64,000 nucleotides of DNA from an uncultured Alphaproteobacteria bacterium (GCA_902530595.1 CACAAX010000002.1:1-64000); one strand, 5' to 3'. Numbered from the stretch's first letter, positions 40,591 to 51,541 are shown. Numbers and translations are program-made. The notes: generated from the sequence alone by a model not told the origin.

Positions 40591-41361
40591 ATGCGTACGG
40601 GAGTTATCGCAAAGAAAATAGGAATGTCTCGCATTTTCAATGAAGACGGAAGACAAGTCCCTGTAACGGTTCTTCTTTTAGATGATCTAAAGGTTGTAGC
40701 TAGACGGACCATGGAGAAAGATGGATATACAGCTGTTCAGTTAGGATCGGGATTGGCTAAAGCAAAAAATATTAGCAAACCTATGAGGAGCTATTTTGCA
40801 GCCTCAAAAGTCGAGGTGAAAAGGGTGCTAAAGGAATTTAGAGTATCAAGCGAGAATCTTATAGATGTGGGATCACAAATCACTGCAAATCACTATGTTG
40901 AGGGCCAACTCGTTGACGTGTCTGGTATTTCTATAGGTAAGGGATTTGCTGGTGCGATGAAAAGACATAACTTTGGAGGTCTTAGAGCCAGTCATGGTGT
41001 TTCTATTTCCCACAGGTCCCATGGTTCAACGGGTCAGTGCCAAGATCCGGGAAGGGTATTCAAGGGAAAAAAAATGGCGGGGCATATGGGATCGAGAAAG
41101 GTTACGACACAGAATTTAGAGGTTGTGAGCACAGATGAAGAAGCTGGATTAATATTAGTAAGGGGGGCGGTTCCCGGTGCTAGAGGGGGCGGGGTAACGA
41201 TATCCGATGCAGTAAAAAAACCTGTAAATAATGATGCGCCTACACCCGCGGCAATTAAAGGTAGAGAAAATAATAAAACGGACTTAGAAAACCAAGCTGT
41301 AGTTACTAAACCTGCAGATCAAAGCCCTGTAGAAGAGAAGGTAAAAGACGATGAAAGCTGA
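40591..41361 (+). CDS. rplC: 50S ribosomal protein L3
   Basis: It has 256 residues, with the central loop [36 protein letters not shown] reaching toward the peptidyl transferase centre. After the conserved fold, the last 45 or so residues (from about [10 protein letters not shown]) form a polar, acidic tail absent from E. coli L3. Similar tails occur in alphaproteobacteria. It overlaps rplD by 11 bases. Confidence 0.98.
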   Translation: MRTGVIAKKIGMSRIFNEDGRQVPVTVLLLDDLKVVARRTMEKDGYTAVQLGSGLAKAKNISKPMRSYFAASKVEVKRVLKEFRVSSENLIDVGSQITANHYVEGQLVDVSGISIGKGFAGAMKRHNFGGLRASHGVSISHRSHGSTGQCQDPGRVFKGKKMAGHMGSRKVTTQNLEVVSTDEEAGLILVRGAVPGARGGGVTISDAVKKPVNNDAPTPAAIKGRENNKTDLENQAVVTKPADQSPVEEKVKDDES

Positions 41362-41971
41362 ATTACTTAACATTGAGACAGGTAAGGCGAAGGCGGTGAC
41401 GCTGTCAGATGAAATTTTCTCTCTGGAGCCAAGAAAGGATATTCTCAGTAGGGTTGTGAGGTGGCAATTAGCGCGCAGACAACAGGGAAGTCACTCAGTA
41501 AAAACAAGGTCCGAGGGGAGTTACTCCAAATCAAAGATTTATAGGCAAAAAGGTACTGGCGGAGCTAGGCATGGCGACAGAAACGCCCCAATTTTTAGAA
41601 AAGGAGGGGTATATAAAGGGCCGAAACCACGAAGTCACAGTCACGGTCTTAACAAGAAATTTAGAAAGCTAGGAATAAAGCATGCTTTATCAAGTAAAGT
41701 TTCCTCAGGAAAGGTGATATTCGTTGATGAAATAAAAACTAATTTTGAAAAAACAAAGGATTTAGTCAAAATTTTCGACAAGTATGGTTGGCAGAACCTT
41801 TTGATTATAGACGATCAAGAAAAGTCTAAAGGTTTGGCGAAGTTTACTAAGAGGCTAACAAATAGGGATGTTTTGAGTGTAAATGGAATAAATGTTTACG
41901 ATATTCTGAGGAAAGATCAATTGTTGATAACCTCGGCAGCACTAAAAGAGTTGGAGGAAAAGCTTCAATGA
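41351..41971 (+). CDS. rplD: 50S ribosomal protein L4
   Basis: It has 206 residues. The exit-tunnel extension reads [32 protein letters not shown] split across the conserved loop. In E. coli L4 represses its own S10 operon; no leader for that is visible upstream of rpsJ here. It overlaps both rplC (11 bases) and rplW (4 bases), implying translational coupling. Confidence 0.98.
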   Translation: MKAELLNIETGKAKAVTLSDEIFSLEPRKDILSRVVRWQLARRQQGSHSVKTRSEGSYSKSKIYRQKGTGGARHGDRNAPIFRKGGVYKGPKPRSHSHGLNKKFRKLGIKHALSSKVSSGKVIFVDEIKTNFEKTKDLVKIFDKYGWQNLLIIDDQEKSKGLAKFTKRLTNRDVLSVNGINVYDILRKDQLLITSAALKELEEKLQ

Positions 41972-42255
41972 AAAGTAACTATGATATAATTCGTCGTCCT
42001 ATAATAACCGAAAAAGCCACATTAGCTTCGGAGGTAGGCGGAGTAGTATTTGAGGTTGCTATGAAATCAAATAAAGCTGAGATTAAACAGGCAATAGAGG
42101 AACTTTTCAAAGTAAAGGTTAAGGCGGTTAATACGAGTATAACAAAAGGCAAGAGAAAACGCTTTCGTGGTCAACTGGGAAAGCAGAGAGATATAAAACG
42201 AGCATATGTGATGCTTGAAGAAGGTAACACAATAGATGTTACTTCCGGTCTTTAA
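41968..42255 (+). CDS. rplW: 50S ribosomal protein L23
   Basis: It lies at the tunnel exit, docking trigger factor and SRP. The 95 residues begin [20 protein letters not shown] and include [21 protein letters not shown] and [22 protein letters not shown]. It overlaps rplD by four bases (ATGA). Confidence 0.98.
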   Translation: MKSNYDIIRRPIITEKATLASEVGGVVFEVAMKSNKAEIKQAIEELFKVKVKAVNTSITKGKRKRFRGQLGKQRDIKRAYVMLEEGNTIDVTSGL

Positions 42256-42276
42256 GTTGGTATCGAGGTAGGAAAG

Positions 42277-43119
42277 ATGGCGCTAAAGAATTATAAACCA
42301 ACATCACCTGGGCAACGAGGTCTTGTGTTAGTTGATAAATCAGGATTATGGAGGGGTAGACCCGAAAAAACACTTACCAGAGGTTTAACCAAAAAGGGTG
42401 GGCGCAATAATTTAGGACGGATTACAGTTAGGCATCAAGGAGGCGGTGCAAAAAGGCTATATAGGGAAATAGACTTCAAACGTTCGAAAACTGGTATTAC
42501 CGCAACTGTGGAAAGAATTGAATATGATCCAAATCGATCCGCCTTTATTGCATTAATTGTTTATGAGGATAAACAAAAGTCTTATATTCTGGCCCCTCAG
42601 CGGCTTAAGGCCGGTGACACCGTAATATCTGCAGAAAAAGCCGATGTTAAGCCGGGGAATGCTATGCCCTTTTCAAGTATGCCTGTGGGAACGATAGTTC
42701 ACAACATAGAATTTAAGCAAGGTAAAGGTGGACAAATCGCGAGATCCGCTGGTGCCTATGCGCAGTTTATCGGCAGAGATGGAGGATATGCTCAATTGCG
42801 ATTGTCCTCGGGAGAGGTAAGAGTTGTTAGGCAAGAGTGCAGGGCTACAGTTGGAGCGGTTTCTAATCCAGACAATTCTAACCAAAATCTCGGAAAAGCT
42901 GGTAGATCAAGATATCTAGGAAGAAGGCCAACTGTCCGTGGCGTTGTAATGAATCCAATCGATCACCCTCACGGTGGAGGAGAGGGTAGAACATCGGGCG
43001 GAAGACACCCTGTTACGCCTTGGGGAAAGCCTACCAAGGGAGCTAAGACGCGGTCAAACAAGGATACCGACAAATACATTATACGCTCACGACATTTAAA
43101 GAAGAAAGGAAGAAGATAA
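42277..43119 (+). CDS. rplB: 50S ribosomal protein L2
   Basis: It has 280 residues, from [20 protein letters not shown] to [11 protein letters not shown]. The essential histidine loop [17 protein letters not shown] near the peptidyl transferase centre is intact, as is [15 protein letters not shown]. An AGGTAGGAAAG purine stretch precedes ATG 42277, and one base separates it from rpsS. Confidence 0.98.
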   Translation: MALKNYKPTSPGQRGLVLVDKSGLWRGRPEKTLTRGLTKKGGRNNLGRITVRHQGGGAKRLYREIDFKRSKTGITATVERIEYDPNRSAFIALIVYEDKQKSYILAPQRLKAGDTVISAEKADVKPGNAMPFSSMPVGTIVHNIEFKQGKGGQIARSAGAYAQFIGRDGGYAQLRLSSGEVRVVRQECRATVGAVSNPDNSNQNLGKAGRSRYLGRRPTVRGVVMNPIDHPHGGGEGRTSGGRHPVTPWGKPTKGAKTRSNKDTDKYIIRSRHLKKKGRR

Positions 43120-43120
43120 T

Positions 43121-43399
43121 ATGGCTAGATCTGCGTGGAAAGGACCATTTGTTGATTCCCATCTTCTAAAAAAAGCTGAGCTTGTTAGAGAAAAAGGTAG
43201 TAAAGAGGTAATAAAAACTTGGTCTCGTAGATCGACAATATTGCCGCAGTTCGTAGGTTTGACATTTGGTGTTTACAACGGACGTAAGCACATACCAGTG
43301 ATGGTTTCCGAGGAGATGATAGGACAAAAATTGGGTGAGTATAGCCCAACACGAACCTATTATGGTCATGCGGCCGACAAAAAAGCTAAGAGGAAATAA
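43121..43399 (+). CDS. rpsS: 30S ribosomal protein S19
   Basis: This 92-residue head protein contacts S13. It begins [19 protein letters not shown] and includes [26 protein letters not shown] and [15 protein letters not shown] [17 protein letters not shown]. It is in the expected place between rplB and rplV. Confidence 0.98.
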   Translation: MARSAWKGPFVDSHLLKKAELVREKGSKEVIKTWSRRSTILPQFVGLTFGVYNGRKHIPVMVSEEMIGQKLGEYSPTRTYYGHAADKKAKRK

Positions 43400-43403
43400 A
43401 TCA

Positions 43404-43784
43404 ATGTCAAAGGAAAAAAATGGTCGCAGAGTTGGAGATAATGAAGCTATGGCTAAGCTTAGAATGATCAAGACTAGTCCACAAAAGCTCAACTTAGTTG
43501 CGCAGCTTATAAGAAATAAGCCTGTAACAAAAGCACTATCTGACCTAAGATTTTCAAAGAAGCGAGTAGCAAAAGAGGTGTCAAATTGTCTACAAAGTGC
43601 CATAGCAAATGCAGAAAATAATCACGGACTTGATGTAGACGAGCTCATTGTCCAAAGTGCTTACGTTGGAAAGAACATGGTGCTCAAAAGAGGTAGGCCA
43701 CGAGCTAGAGGTCGTTACGGAAGAATACTCAAGCCTTTCAGCCAAATAACAATAGTAGTTAGACAGAATAAAGAAGAGGAATAA
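43404..43784 (+). CDS. rplV: 50S ribosomal protein L22
   Basis: It has 126 residues from ATG 43404 ([20 protein letters not shown]), the usual alphaproteobacterial start. The frame runs back to 43335 inside rpsS, but that extension is not family-like. The exit-tunnel beta-hairpin [19 protein letters not shown] is intact. GAGGAAAT at the end of rpsS serves as ribosome binding site. Confidence 0.97.
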   Translation: MSKEKNGRRVGDNEAMAKLRMIKTSPQKLNLVAQLIRNKPVTKALSDLRFSKKRVAKEVSNCLQSAIANAENNHGLDVDELIVQSAYVGKNMVLKRGRPRARGRYGRILKPFSQITIVVRQNKEEE

Positions 43785-43789
43785 AACCC

Positions 43790-44515
43790 ATGGGACAAAA
43801 AATAAATCCTATAGGATTAAGACTTCAAGTAAATAGAACGTGGGAGAGCGTTTGGTTTGCTGGGAGACGTGAATTTGGTGAACTGCTACATCAAGATTTG
43901 GAAATTCGTAAATACGTTAAAGTTAATTGTGCTCAAGCGGGTATTAGTAGAGTAGTCATCGAGAGGCCGCATAAAAAATGTAGAGTTACAATACATGCTG
44001 CCAGGCCAGGCGTAATCATAGGTAAAAAAGGTTCCGATATTGAAACTTTGAGAAAGGCTCTTTCGAAGCTGACTAGTAGTGAGTTATTGTTAAATGTTTT
44101 GGAAGTAAGGAAGCCAGAAACTGATGCGGCACTTGTAGCTGAAAGCATCGCTCAGCAGCTAGAAAGAAGAGTATCTTTTAGGAGAGCGATGAAGAGAGCA
44201 GTGCAAAATGCAATGCGTATGGGTGCATTAGGCATAAGAGTTGACATATCCGGCCGTTTAGGGGGTGCAGAGATAGCTCGGACGGAATGGTATTCTGAGG
44301 GTAGAGTACCACGACATACACTCCGAGCCGATATAGATTACTGTGTTGCTGAAAGCAGCACAGCTTACGGTATAATCGGTGTAAAAGTATGGATCTTTAA
44401 GGGTGACATCATGGAGCATGATCCCTCAGCGAGAGATAGAAGGCTGAGTGAATTAAAAGAGAGTCCATCTAGAGCCCAAAAAAGCTCAAATATGCCTCAG
44501 GAAAGAGCAAATTAA
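43790..44515 (+). CDS. rpsC: 30S ribosomal protein S3
   Basis: It has 241 residues, beginning [19 protein letters not shown]. The type II KH domain carries [12 protein letters not shown]. The mRNA-entry helicase residues are in the conserved [21 protein letters not shown]. The C-terminal tail is polar. Five bases after rplV. Confidence 0.98.
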   Translation: MGQKINPIGLRLQVNRTWESVWFAGRREFGELLHQDLEIRKYVKVNCAQAGISRVVIERPHKKCRVTIHAARPGVIIGKKGSDIETLRKALSKLTSSELLLNVLEVRKPETDAALVAESIAQQLERRVSFRRAMKRAVQNAMRMGALGIRVDISGRLGGAEIARTEWYSEGRVPRHTLRADIDYCVAESSTAYGIIGVKVWIFKGDIMEHDPSARDRRLSELKESPSRAQKSSNMPQERAN

Positions 44516-44517
44516 AA

Positions 44518-44931
44518 ATGTTACAACCAAAAAAAACTAAGTTTCGGAAACAGCACAAGGGTCGTATACATGGACTGGCGAAGGGTGGGTACACTGTTAA
44601 TTTTGGTAACTACGCATTGAAAGCTACAGAGCCTGAAAGAATTACAGCAAGACAAATTGAGGCAGCTCGTAGGGCCCTCACCCGGCATATGAAAAGGCAG
44701 GGTAGAGTTTGGATAAGAATTTTTCCTGATGTCCCAGTAACAGCTAAGCCTATAGAGGTAAGAATGGGTAAAGGGAAAGGTTCAGTCGATCGCTGGGTGG
44801 CCAAGGTTAAGCCAGGCAGAATTATGTTTGAGGTTGACGGCGTATCTGAGTTAATAGCAAAGGAAGGCCTGCGACTGGCGGCAATGAAGCTTCCCGTCAA
44901 ATGTAGATTTGTTATTAGGCAGGATTGGTAG
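44518..44931 (+). CDS. rplP: 50S ribosomal protein L16
   Basis: It has 137 residues, starting [19 protein letters not shown], with [35 protein letters not shown]. The latter includes the arginine (R in KGSVDRW region) whose equivalent is hydroxylated in E. coli. Two bases after rpsC. Confidence 0.98.
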   Translation: MLQPKKTKFRKQHKGRIHGLAKGGYTVNFGNYALKATEPERITARQIEAARRALTRHMKRQGRVWIRIFPDVPVTAKPIEVRMGKGKGSVDRWVAKVKPGRIMFEVDGVSELIAKEGLRLAAMKLPVKCRFVIRQDW

Positions 44932-44957
44932 GATTTTGAAGAGGTTAGAAAGAGACA

Positions 44958-45152
44958 ATGAAGATTAAAGATATCAGGGACAAAAGTATCGAAGAGCTAG
45001 AGGGAGAGCTTGAAAAGCTGAAGAAGGAATCATTTAACCTTAGGTTTCAAAAAGCAGGTGGGCAGCTTGAAAACACAGCTAGGGTTCGATTTGTTAGGCG
45101 GACAATAGCTAGAATATTAACGGTACTTAATTCAAAAGTTGAGAAAGTATAA
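44958..45152 (+). CDS. rpmC: 50S ribosomal protein L29
   Basis: This 64-residue two-helix protein near the tunnel exit begins [20 protein letters not shown]. It carries [26 protein letters not shown]. The position between rplP and rpsQ is standard. Confidence 0.97.
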   Translation: MKIKDIRDKSIEELEGELEKLKKESFNLRFQKAGGQLENTARVRFVRRTIARILTVLNSKVEKV

Positions 45153-45164
45153 TCGGAGATTTTG

Positions 45165-45392
45165 ATGCCAAAAAGAGTATTGCAAGGAACAGTAGTTAGC
45201 ACGTTAAACCAAAATACATTGACGGTTTCAGTTGAGAGAAGATTTAAACATCCTGTGCTTAAAAAAACCATTAGAAGATCAAAAAAGTATAGGGCACACG
45301 GTGATAACAACTCTTACAAATCGGGAGACACAGTAAAGATAAGAGAAACGGTACCTATTTCCAAGACGAAGCGATGGGAAGTTATAGAGTAG
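45165..45392 (+). CDS. rpsQ: 30S ribosomal protein S17
   Basis: This 75-residue OB-fold protein begins [24 protein letters not shown] 45165 is preferred to TTG 45162, since GGAG at 45155-45158 lies six bases before it. It contains [22 protein letters not shown] and [20 protein letters not shown]. It is followed by about 60 bases before rplN. Confidence 0.97.
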   Translation: MPKRVLQGTVVSTLNQNTLTVSVERRFKHPVLKKTIRRSKKYRAHGDNNSYKSGDTVKIRETVPISKTKRWEVIE

Positions 45393-45451
45393 AGAACAAA
45401 AAATATTAATCGAAACCAGGGTATAATTAACCTAAAGGTCGGGAGAAAAAA

Positions 45452-45820
45452 ATGATACAAATGCAGAGCAACCTCGACGTTGCCGATAACTCAGGAGCGA
45501 AGAGGGTCCAATGCATAAAAGTATTGGGTGGTGCTAAAAGAAAGTACGCTTCGGTTGGAGATGTTATAGTGGTAACTATAAAAGAAGCTATACCGAGAGG
45601 TAAAGTCAAGAAAGGTGAAGTCAGAAGAGCCGTAATTGTCAGAACCTCAAAGCAAATTCATAGACAAGACGGGAGTTCAATTAAGTTCGATACTAATGCT
45701 GCCGTACTGTTGAGCAATTCAGGTGAACCAATTGGAACAAGAATATTTGGGCCTGTTGTTAGGGAGCTTAGATTGAAGAAGTTTATGAAAATTGTATCAC
45801 TAGCTCCGGAGGTTTTGTGA
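45452..45820 (+). CDS. rplN: 50S ribosomal protein L14
   Basis: It has 122 residues, [20 protein letters not shown] to [11 protein letters not shown], with the conserved [16 protein letters not shown]. It marks the start of the spc-type set in E. coli. The 59-base gap before it holds a TATAATTA (about 45424) that could be part of an internal promoter, but no convincing -35 was seen. Confidence 0.98.
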   Translation: MIQMQSNLDVADNSGAKRVQCIKVLGGAKRKYASVGDVIVVTIKEAIPRGKVKKGEVRRAVIVRTSKQIHRQDGSSIKFDTNAAVLLSNSGEPIGTRIFGPVVRELRLKKFMKIVSLAPEVL

Positions 45821-46134
45821 TGGCCGCTAGAATTAAAAAAGGTGATACAGTAGTGTTACTTGCTGGAAAAGATAAAGGTAAGCGAGGTCAAGTAACGGAG
45901 GTACTTACCAAATTAGATAAAGTCGTTGTTGAGGGAGTTAACTCTGTTATTACGCATAAAAAGCAAAATAAAGATGGCGCAGGTGGAAGAGTGCCCAAGA
46001 ACGCTCCAGTACATATATCAAATGTTGCCTTGATTGACCCAAAAAATGATGTTGCAACAAGAGTTGGATTTATGGTCAAAGATGGAAAAAAGGTTAGAAT
46101 AGCAAAAAACTCTGGGGAGGTGATAGATGGATAA
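45820..46134 (+). CDS. rplX: 50S ribosomal protein L24
   Basis: This KOW-domain assembly initiator has 104 residues from ATG 45820 ([20 protein letters not shown]). GGAGG at 45808-45812 is seven bases before this ATG, favouring it over GTG 45817. It overlaps the rplN stop by one base and rplE by eight, so all three are coupled. Confidence 0.97.
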   Translation: MAARIKKGDTVVLLAGKDKGKRGQVTEVLTKLDKVVVEGVNSVITHKKQNKDGAGGRVPKNAPVHISNVALIDPKNDVATRVGFMVKDGKKVRIAKNSGEVIDG

Positions 46135-46678
46135 TTATAAGCCTCGTTTGGAAAAACTTTATAACGAGAAACTTAGATCAAGCCTTAAAGAACAATTTAA
46201 ATATAAAAATGACTTGATGATACCAAAACTAGAAAAAGTAGTATTAAATATGGGCATAGGAGAGGCAGTTGCAGATACTAAGAAAGTTAAATCGGCACAC
46301 AATGACTTAATGCTTATTGCAGGGCAGTTACCTGTATTTACAAAGGCAAAAAAATCTATTGCGGGTTTTAAAGTTAGAGAGGGTATGCAACTAGGTGCAA
46401 AAGTCACACTAAGAAGGTCGAGGATGTATGAGTTTATTGACCGTCTGATTAATGTTGCCATGCCAAGAATAAGAGACTTTAGAGGATTATCGCCAAAAAG
46501 CTTTGATGGTAGAGGCAATTACGCACTTGGCATAAAAGAGCACATAGTATTTCCAGAAATCGACTTTGATAAAGTAGACGAGATTTGGGGACTTGATGTT
46601 GTGGTATGCACTACAGCGAGGTCAAATGATGAAGCCAAGTTTTTACTTGGTTTATTTAACTTCCCTTTTAGAGATTAG
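46127..46678 (+). CDS. rplE: 50S ribosomal protein L5
   Basis: This 183-residue 5S rRNA-binding protein contains [39 protein letters not shown] and [29 protein letters not shown], all canonical. It overlaps rplX at the start and lies 12 bases before rpsN. Confidence 0.98.
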   Translation: MDNYKPRLEKLYNEKLRSSLKEQFKYKNDLMIPKLEKVVLNMGIGEAVADTKKVKSAHNDLMLIAGQLPVFTKAKKSIAGFKVREGMQLGAKVTLRRSRMYEFIDRLINVAMPRIRDFRGLSPKSFDGRGNYALGIKEHIVFPEIDFDKVDEIWGLDVVVCTTARSNDEAKFLLGLFNFPFRD

Positions 46679-46690
46679 GATAGGATAGGT

Positions 46691-46996
46691 ATGGCAAAAG
46701 TTTCTATGGTGAATAGACAGATTAAGCGTGAGCGACTAGTTCAAAAGTTTATGAAAAAGCGAGAAGAACTGAAGAAAATATCAAAAGACTCATCATTAAG
46801 TAATGAAGAGCGCTTTAAGGCAAGATTAGCACTCGCTAAGTTGCCAAGAAATTCGAGTCCCACAAGATTACATAACCGGTGTGCAGTCACAGGGCGACCA
46901 AAGGGCTATTACAGAAAGCTAAAGATGTCAAGAATAGCTTTGCGAGAGCTAGCTTCTGCTGGTGAAATCCCCGGTATGATAAAGTCCAGCTGGTAA
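46691..46996 (+). CDS. rpsN: 30S ribosomal protein S14 (zinc-free long form)
   Basis: It has 101 residues, the long C-minus form without the CxxC zinc motif. It includes [23 protein letters not shown] and ends [11 protein letters not shown]. This is the normal type in alphaproteobacteria. Confidence 0.97.
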   Translation: MAKVSMVNRQIKRERLVQKFMKKREELKKISKDSSLSNEERFKARLALAKLPRNSSPTRLHNRCAVTGRPKGYYRKLKMSRIALRELASAGEIPGMIKSSW

Positions 46997-47008
46997 GGAG
47001 AATTCAAA

Positions 47009-47407
47009 ATGACAATGACCGATCCATTAGGGGATATGTTAACTAGAATTAGAAATGCTCAAATGAGACGAAAACAATACGTTCTCACACCAAACTCAAA
47101 GTTGCGAGCGTGGGTTTTAGATGTGTTAAAAAGCGAGGGCTACATTAGGAGTTATGAAATTGAAAAAGATGTGTCAGGTACAGATAGTATAAAAGTAGCC
47201 CTAAAATATTTCGATGGGGAGCCAGTGATAAAAGAGCTCAAGCGTGTGTCTACTCCAGGTCGTAGGGTGTACCTAGGAGTCGATAACCTTCCTAAAGTTA
47301 GACAAGGTTTAGGGGTTGCAATTGTGTCTACTTCTAAAGGTATTATGTCAGATGCAAAAGCTCGTCAATCCAGAGTGGGTGGCGAAGTTTTATGTACTGT
47401 TTTTTAA
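47009..47407 (+). CDS. rpsH: 30S ribosomal protein S8
   Basis: It has 132 residues, with [17 protein letters not shown] at the start and the C-terminal [23 protein letters not shown]. In E. coli S8 represses the spc operon by binding mRNA near rplE. AAGGAG precedes ATG 47009; the in-frame ATG 47015 is a possible alternative. Confidence 0.97.
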   Translation: MTMTDPLGDMLTRIRNAQMRRKQYVLTPNSKLRAWVLDVLKSEGYIRSYEIEKDVSGTDSIKVALKYFDGEPVIKELKRVSTPGRRVYLGVDNLPKVRQGLGVAIVSTSKGIMSDAKARQSRVGGEVLCTVF

Positions 47408-47416
47408 GGATAGGTC

Positions 47417-47950
47417 ATGTCAAGGATAGGAAAAAAACCAATTGAAATTCCGAGCGGAGTTGAAGCTATAATTAAAGAAGGTACTATAGAGGTCAAAGGC
47501 GCTCTAGGTTCAAGACACTTTGATTTTTCAGAAAAATTAAGTGTCGATATCGTTGATAAGAGTATTACAGTAAACCCAAAGGATCTTGAGAAAGAAACGC
47601 GTCAGCTTTGGGGCATGTCGAGGTCACAGATAGCAAATATAGTGCATGGAGTTAATGTAGGATTTTCTAAAGAGCTTGAAATAAATGGAGTTGGTTATAG
47701 GGCAGCTGTCCAGGGTAAAGTTCTTAAATTGTCCTTGGGATATTCTCATGATGTTGATTTTAACATTCCAGATGATGTTAAAATAACGTGTGCAAAACCT
47801 ACTGAGATCAAAGTGGAAGGTATAGATCAGCAGGTTGTGGGAGAGGTGGCAGCAAAGATACGTGCTTGGAGGGCTCCTGAGCCTTACAAGGGAAAAGGAA
47901 TACGGTATAAAGGTGAATACATTTTTGCGAAAGAGGGAAAGAAGAAGTAG
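47417..47950 (+). CDS. rplF: 50S ribosomal protein L6
   Basis: It has 177 residues, two related domains. It starts [21 protein letters not shown], with [25 protein letters not shown] and the C-terminal rRNA-binding [18 protein letters not shown]. Nine bases before rplR. Confidence 0.98.
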   Translation: MSRIGKKPIEIPSGVEAIIKEGTIEVKGALGSRHFDFSEKLSVDIVDKSITVNPKDLEKETRQLWGMSRSQIANIVHGVNVGFSKELEINGVGYRAAVQGKVLKLSLGYSHDVDFNIPDDVKITCAKPTEIKVEGIDQQVVGEVAAKIRAWRAPEPYKGKGIRYKGEYIFAKEGKKK

Positions 47951-47958
47951 GGGCTATA

Positions 47959-48318
47959 ATGACAACACATAAGATAAAATTGTTCAAGAAACGATCTCTC
48001 AGGGTCAGAAACAAGTTAAAGAAGACTAGCTACGGTAAATGCAGGCTGTCTATTCATAGATCCTCTAAGAACATTTATGCGCAAGTAATAGACGATAGAC
48101 TTGGAAAAACATTGGCTTCTGTGTCATCACTAGAAAAGAGCTTAGGAGTAGTTGGAAAAAACAATATAGAAGTTGCTACGAAACTTGGAAAGGAAATAGC
48201 CTCAAGGGCCTTAAAAAAGGGGATTAAGGAAGTGGTATTTGATCGGGGTGGGTTCCTATATCATGGCAAAATTAAGGCGCTAGCGGACGCTGCTAGGGAA
48301 AATGGATTAAAACTATAG
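47959..48318 (+). CDS. rplR: 50S ribosomal protein L18
   Basis: This 119-residue 5S rRNA-binding protein has [18 protein letters not shown] and the end [24 protein letters not shown]. It sits in the standard L6-L18-S5 order. Confidence 0.98.
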   Translation: MTTHKIKLFKKRSLRVRNKLKKTSYGKCRLSIHRSSKNIYAQVIDDRLGKTLASVSSLEKSLGVVGKNNIEVATKLGKEIASRALKKGIKEVVFDRGGFLYHGKIKALADAARENGLKL

Positions 48319-48329
48319 GGATTAAAGCT

Positions 48330-48845
48330 TTGGAAGATAAGAGAAAATTAGATAGAGATGAATCAGAATTTATAGACCGTCTTGTAGCGATCAACCGCGT
48401 TTCAAAAACGGTAAAGGGAGGAAAGAGGTTTGGATTTGCGGCTTTAGTCGTCGTAGGTGATCAAAAAGGTAGAGTTGGGTATGGAAAAGGGAAAGCAAAA
48501 GAAGTTCCTGAAGCTATTCGCAAAGCTACAGAGCAAGCAAAACGAAAGACAGTAAAGGTTCCTTTGAGGGAAGGTAGAACTCTTCATCATGATATCGACG
48601 GTAGACATGGCGCGGGAAGGGTAATTATGAGAAGTGCAAAGGCGGGAACAGGAATTATTGCCGGTGGACCAATGCGAGCCGTTTTCGAGATGCTAGGAAT
48701 TCAAGATGTCGTGGCAAAGTCATTGGGTTCACAGAACCCCTATAATATGATTAGAGCGACTATCAGTGGCTTGACAAAGGAGTGGAGCCCAAGAATGGTT
48801 GCTCAGCGAAGAGGAAAAAAAGTTTCTGAGATAACATTTAAATAA
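48330..48845 (+). CDS. rpsE: 30S ribosomal protein S5
   Basis: It has 171 residues from TTG 48330 ([31 protein letters not shown]). The double-stranded RNA-binding fold includes [34 protein letters not shown] split as usual. The spectinomycin-loop region is of wild-type form. No ATG alternative preserves the N-terminus; AGGG about ten bases upstream is the likely binding site. Confidence 0.96.
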   Translation: MEDKRKLDRDESEFIDRLVAINRVSKTVKGGKRFGFAALVVVGDQKGRVGYGKGKAKEVPEAIRKATEQAKRKTVKVPLREGRTLHHDIDGRHGAGRVIMRSAKAGTGIIAGGPMRAVFEMLGIQDVVAKSLGSQNPYNMIRATISGLTKEWSPRMVAQRRGKKVSEITFK

Positions 48846-48855
48846 TGGTACATTT

Positions 48856-49035
48856 ATGAATAAGAAAATAAAAATAAAAAAGGTAGGGTCTTTAATACGT
48901 CAGCCACAAAATCAGATTAGGATTGTCAAAGGCCTGGGACTCAGGAAAACTAACTCGGTAAGAGAAATAGAGGATACACCTTCAGTAAGAGGGATGCTGT
49001 CTAAAGTAGCACATCTGGTTAAGGTTTTAGATTAA
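48856..49035 (+). CDS. rpmD: 50S ribosomal protein L30
   Basis: This short gene of 59 codons lies between rpsE and rplO. The product begins MNKKIKIKKVGSLIRQP and contains QIRIVKGLGLRKTNSVREIED and VRGMLSKVAHLVKVL, the L30 pattern. The gap, strand and order all match the spc cluster. Confidence 0.95.
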   Translation: MNKKIKIKKVGSLIRQPQNQIRIVKGLGLRKTNSVREIEDTPSVRGMLSKVAHLVKVLD

Positions 49036-49053
49036 AAAAGGAAGTTTAAAATA

Positions 49054-49518
49054 ATGCGTTTAAATGATATTTCAGATAACCCTGGTGCTGTAAAAAAAAG
49101 GGTAAGGGTTGGAAGGGGACCAGGTTCAGGTAAGGGTAAAACTGCTGGCCGAGGAATAAAGGGCCAAAAGTCAAGATCAGGGGTCTCAATAAAGGCTTTT
49201 GAAGGTGGGCAAATGCCTCTTTATCAAAGGTTGCCTAAACGAGGGTTCAATTCAAGAAATTCAAAAAAACTACTAGATCAAGTCAACCTTGGATCAATCC
49301 AAAAACTCATTGATGCGAAAAAGATTGTCGAAAATAAGCTGATAGATATAGCGGTACTTCGTAGTGTAGGTTTGATCAACAAGAATGCAGTCTCAGTAAA
49401 GCTTTTGGCAAAAGGATCTCTCGCCTCCAAAGTAAATATTGAAGTTGCGAGCGCTTCCGAAAAAGCAAGACAAGCAGTTGAAAAGATGGGTGGCGAACTC
49501 AATCTTATTTCTTCATAA
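49054..49518 (+). CDS. rplO: 50S ribosomal protein L15
   Basis: It has 154 residues. The N-terminal extended arm is [24 protein letters not shown] (glycine and basic rich). GFEGGQ-like [17 protein letters not shown] and the C-terminal globular domain follow. Sixteen bases before secY. Confidence 0.98.
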   Translation: MRLNDISDNPGAVKKRVRVGRGPGSGKGKTAGRGIKGQKSRSGVSIKAFEGGQMPLYQRLPKRGFNSRNSKKLLDQVNLGSIQKLIDAKKIVENKLIDIAVLRSVGLINKNAVSVKLLAKGSLASKVNIEVASASEKARQAVEKMGGELNLISS

Positions 49519-49533
49519 AAGGATTATTATACT

Positions 49534-50886
49534 ATGGTATCTGCAGCGGAACAGATGGCAGCCAACTTGAGCTGGAGCTCTATTGGTAAAGCAAAGGACC
49601 TTCAGAACAGGATACTTTACGCACTGTTGCTTTTAATCATTTACAGAGCAGGCACTTATGTGCCAGTCCCTGGTGTAGATGCAGAACAATTGAAAGCTTT
49701 TTTTGAGCAAAATGCTCAGGGTATAGGTGGGATGCTAAATATGTTTACCGGTGGAGCGGTGGGAAGGATGGCTGTATTTGCGCTCGGAATTATGCCCTAT
49801 ATTACATCCTCCATTATCATGCAATTGTTAACCTCTATGGTGCCATACCTTGAACAACTTAAAAAAGAGGGAGAACAGGGTAGACAGAAAATAAATCAGT
49901 ATACAAGATATGGTACTGTGATTTTGGCTTTTTTTCAATCATGGGGAATAGCCGCTGGTATTGAGTCTCAGGGTCTAGCGTCAGAACCTGGACTTTTCTT
50001 TCGCGTGTCCTGCGTTGTTACACTCGTGGGAGGCACTATGCTTTTAATGTGGCTTGGTGAGCAGATAACCCAGAGGGGTATCGGAAATGGAATCTCGTTA
50101 ATTATATATGTTGGTATAATAGCCGAATTACCTGGAGCTTTAGGACAGTTTTTTGCATCTGGTCGATCAGGAGCACTAAGTGCCTTTACCATTATCTTTC
50201 TAATAATTGTAGTAATTGCAGTAATAGCTTTTGTTGTTTTTGTTGAAAGAGCTTTGCGTAAGGTTCCTCTACAGTACCCTAGAAGACAAGTAGGAATGAA
50301 AATATTTGAGGGCGAAAACTCTAACCTGCCGGTAAAAGTGAATCCAGCAGGGGTCATTCCTGCGATATTTGCATCATCCTTATTATTATTGCCCACAACT
50401 ATGACAGCGTTCTCATCCAACGATAGTTCCGGTTTTGTTGGATTTTTAGCTGCTTATCTTGGCCCCGGCCAAGTTCTCTACTATATGTTTTTCGGAGGTA
50501 TGATTATTTTCTTCACCTATTTTTACACGCTAAATGTATCATTTAAGCCAGAGGATGTTGCAGAAAATATAAAGAAGCAGGGGGGATTTGTTCCTGGAAT
50601 ACGGCCAGGACCAAAGACAGCTGAATACCTTGAGTACGTAGTGGTTAGACTCTTAGTCGTAGGATCATTATATTTGGCCGCCGTCTGTCTTTTACCTGAG
50701 GTTTTAAGAGCGCAGATGAATGTTCCTTTTTACTTTGGCGGTACATCAGTACTAATTGTTGTGTCTGTTACTTTGGATACAGTTGGACAATTGCAATCGC
50801 ACCTTTTAGCGTATCAATATGAAGGTTTAATTGAAAAGTCGCGCCTAGGTAAGAAAAATAAAAGGCAAAATAGGTTCAGAAGATGA
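49534..50886 (+). CDS. secY: Preprotein translocase subunit SecY
   Basis: This channel-forming subunit has ten transmembrane helices and 450 residues. It contains RILYALLLLIIYRAGTYVPVPGVD, the plug/TM2 region GGAVGRMAVFALGIMPYITSSIIMQL, and the cytoplasmic loop GIRPGPKTAEYLE. It pairs with SecE (24126). Its stop overlaps adk by four bases. Confidence 0.98.
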   Translation: MVSAAEQMAANLSWSSIGKAKDLQNRILYALLLLIIYRAGTYVPVPGVDAEQLKAFFEQNAQGIGGMLNMFTGGAVGRMAVFALGIMPYITSSIIMQLLTSMVPYLEQLKKEGEQGRQKINQYTRYGTVILAFFQSWGIAAGIESQGLASEPGLFFRVSCVVTLVGGTMLLMWLGEQITQRGIGNGISLIIYVGIIAELPGALGQFFASGRSGALSAFTIIFLIIVVIAVIAFVVFVERALRKVPLQYPRRQVGMKIFEGENSNLPVKVNPAGVIPAIFASSLLLLPTTMTAFSSNDSSGFVGFLAAYLGPGQVLYYMFFGGMIIFFTYFYTLNVSFKPEDVAENIKKQGGFVPGIRPGPKTAEYLEYVVVRLLVVGSLYLAAVCLLPEVLRAQMNVPFYFGGTSVLIVVSVTLDTVGQLQSHLLAYQYEGLIEKSRLGKKNKRQNRFRR

Positions 50887-51452
50887 TTATAATATTGTTT
50901 GGACCTCCGGGAGCCGGAAAAGGGACGCAAGCTCAAAGACTGGTCGATAAATACAACCTAAAACAATTATCGACTGGAGACATGCTCAGGGAGGCTATAG
51001 CTGAAGGAAGTGAGTTAGGTAAAAAAGCGAGCTCTATTATGGATAGAGGTGAGTTGGTTTCTGACGATATTATACTATCTATGATTAGAGATAAGTTAAA
51101 GGAAAGCGGCAGTGATGGGTTTATATTTGACGGGTTTCCGCGCAACTTGGAGCAGGCTCAAGCATTAGACAAATTATTACATGAATTAAAGTTGAGTTTA
51201 GATTTGGTAATAGAAATAGTAGTAAATGATGAGGTTTTGATAAACAGAATTGAAAATCGCGCCAGAGAAAGTAAAAACGCTCGAAATGATGATAACGAAG
51301 AAGTACTTAAAAACAGGCTAAATATCTATCATAAGACTACAGAAATGATAAAACCGTACTATTTAAAACAGAGAAAACTTTGCAAAATAGATGGGATGAG
51401 AAGTATTGAGCAAGTGAGCAGCGATATTGAAGGTCACCTAATAAATATTTAG
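50883..51452 (+). CDS. adk: Adenylate kinase (short-lid form)
   Basis: It interconverts ATP, ADP and AMP. The P-loop is GPPGAGKGT at residues 7-15. The AMP-binding LSTGDMLREAI and DGFPRNLEQAQAL are intact. At 189 residues it lacks the roughly 25-residue long LID present in the 214-residue E. coli enzyme; the LID region is just ENRARESKNARNDDNEE. The short form is also found in other alphaproteobacteria. Overlap with secY implies coupling. Confidence 0.97.
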   Translation: MIIILFGPPGAGKGTQAQRLVDKYNLKQLSTGDMLREAIAEGSELGKKASSIMDRGELVSDDIILSMIRDKLKESGSDGFIFDGFPRNLEQAQALDKLLHELKLSLDLVIEIVVNDEVLINRIENRARESKNARNDDNEEVLKNRLNIYHKTTEMIKPYYLKQRKLCKIDGMRSIEQVSSDIEGHLINI

Positions 51453-51541
51453 AAATAATGAAACAAGTAAGTAACAGTGGGTCTATTAAAGAGAGCTGAG
51501 ATGACATCTTAAAGGAATAAAAGAAATATTATATTGATCTA

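Noticed and set aside
43335..43403. Upstream extension of rplV inside rpsS
   Set aside because: The residues are not L22-like; ATG 43404 matches homologues.
43166..43603. 145-codon open frame antisense to rpsS/rplV
   Set aside because: Overlaps two certain ribosomal protein genes, Phe/Leu-rich as expected of a shadow frame.
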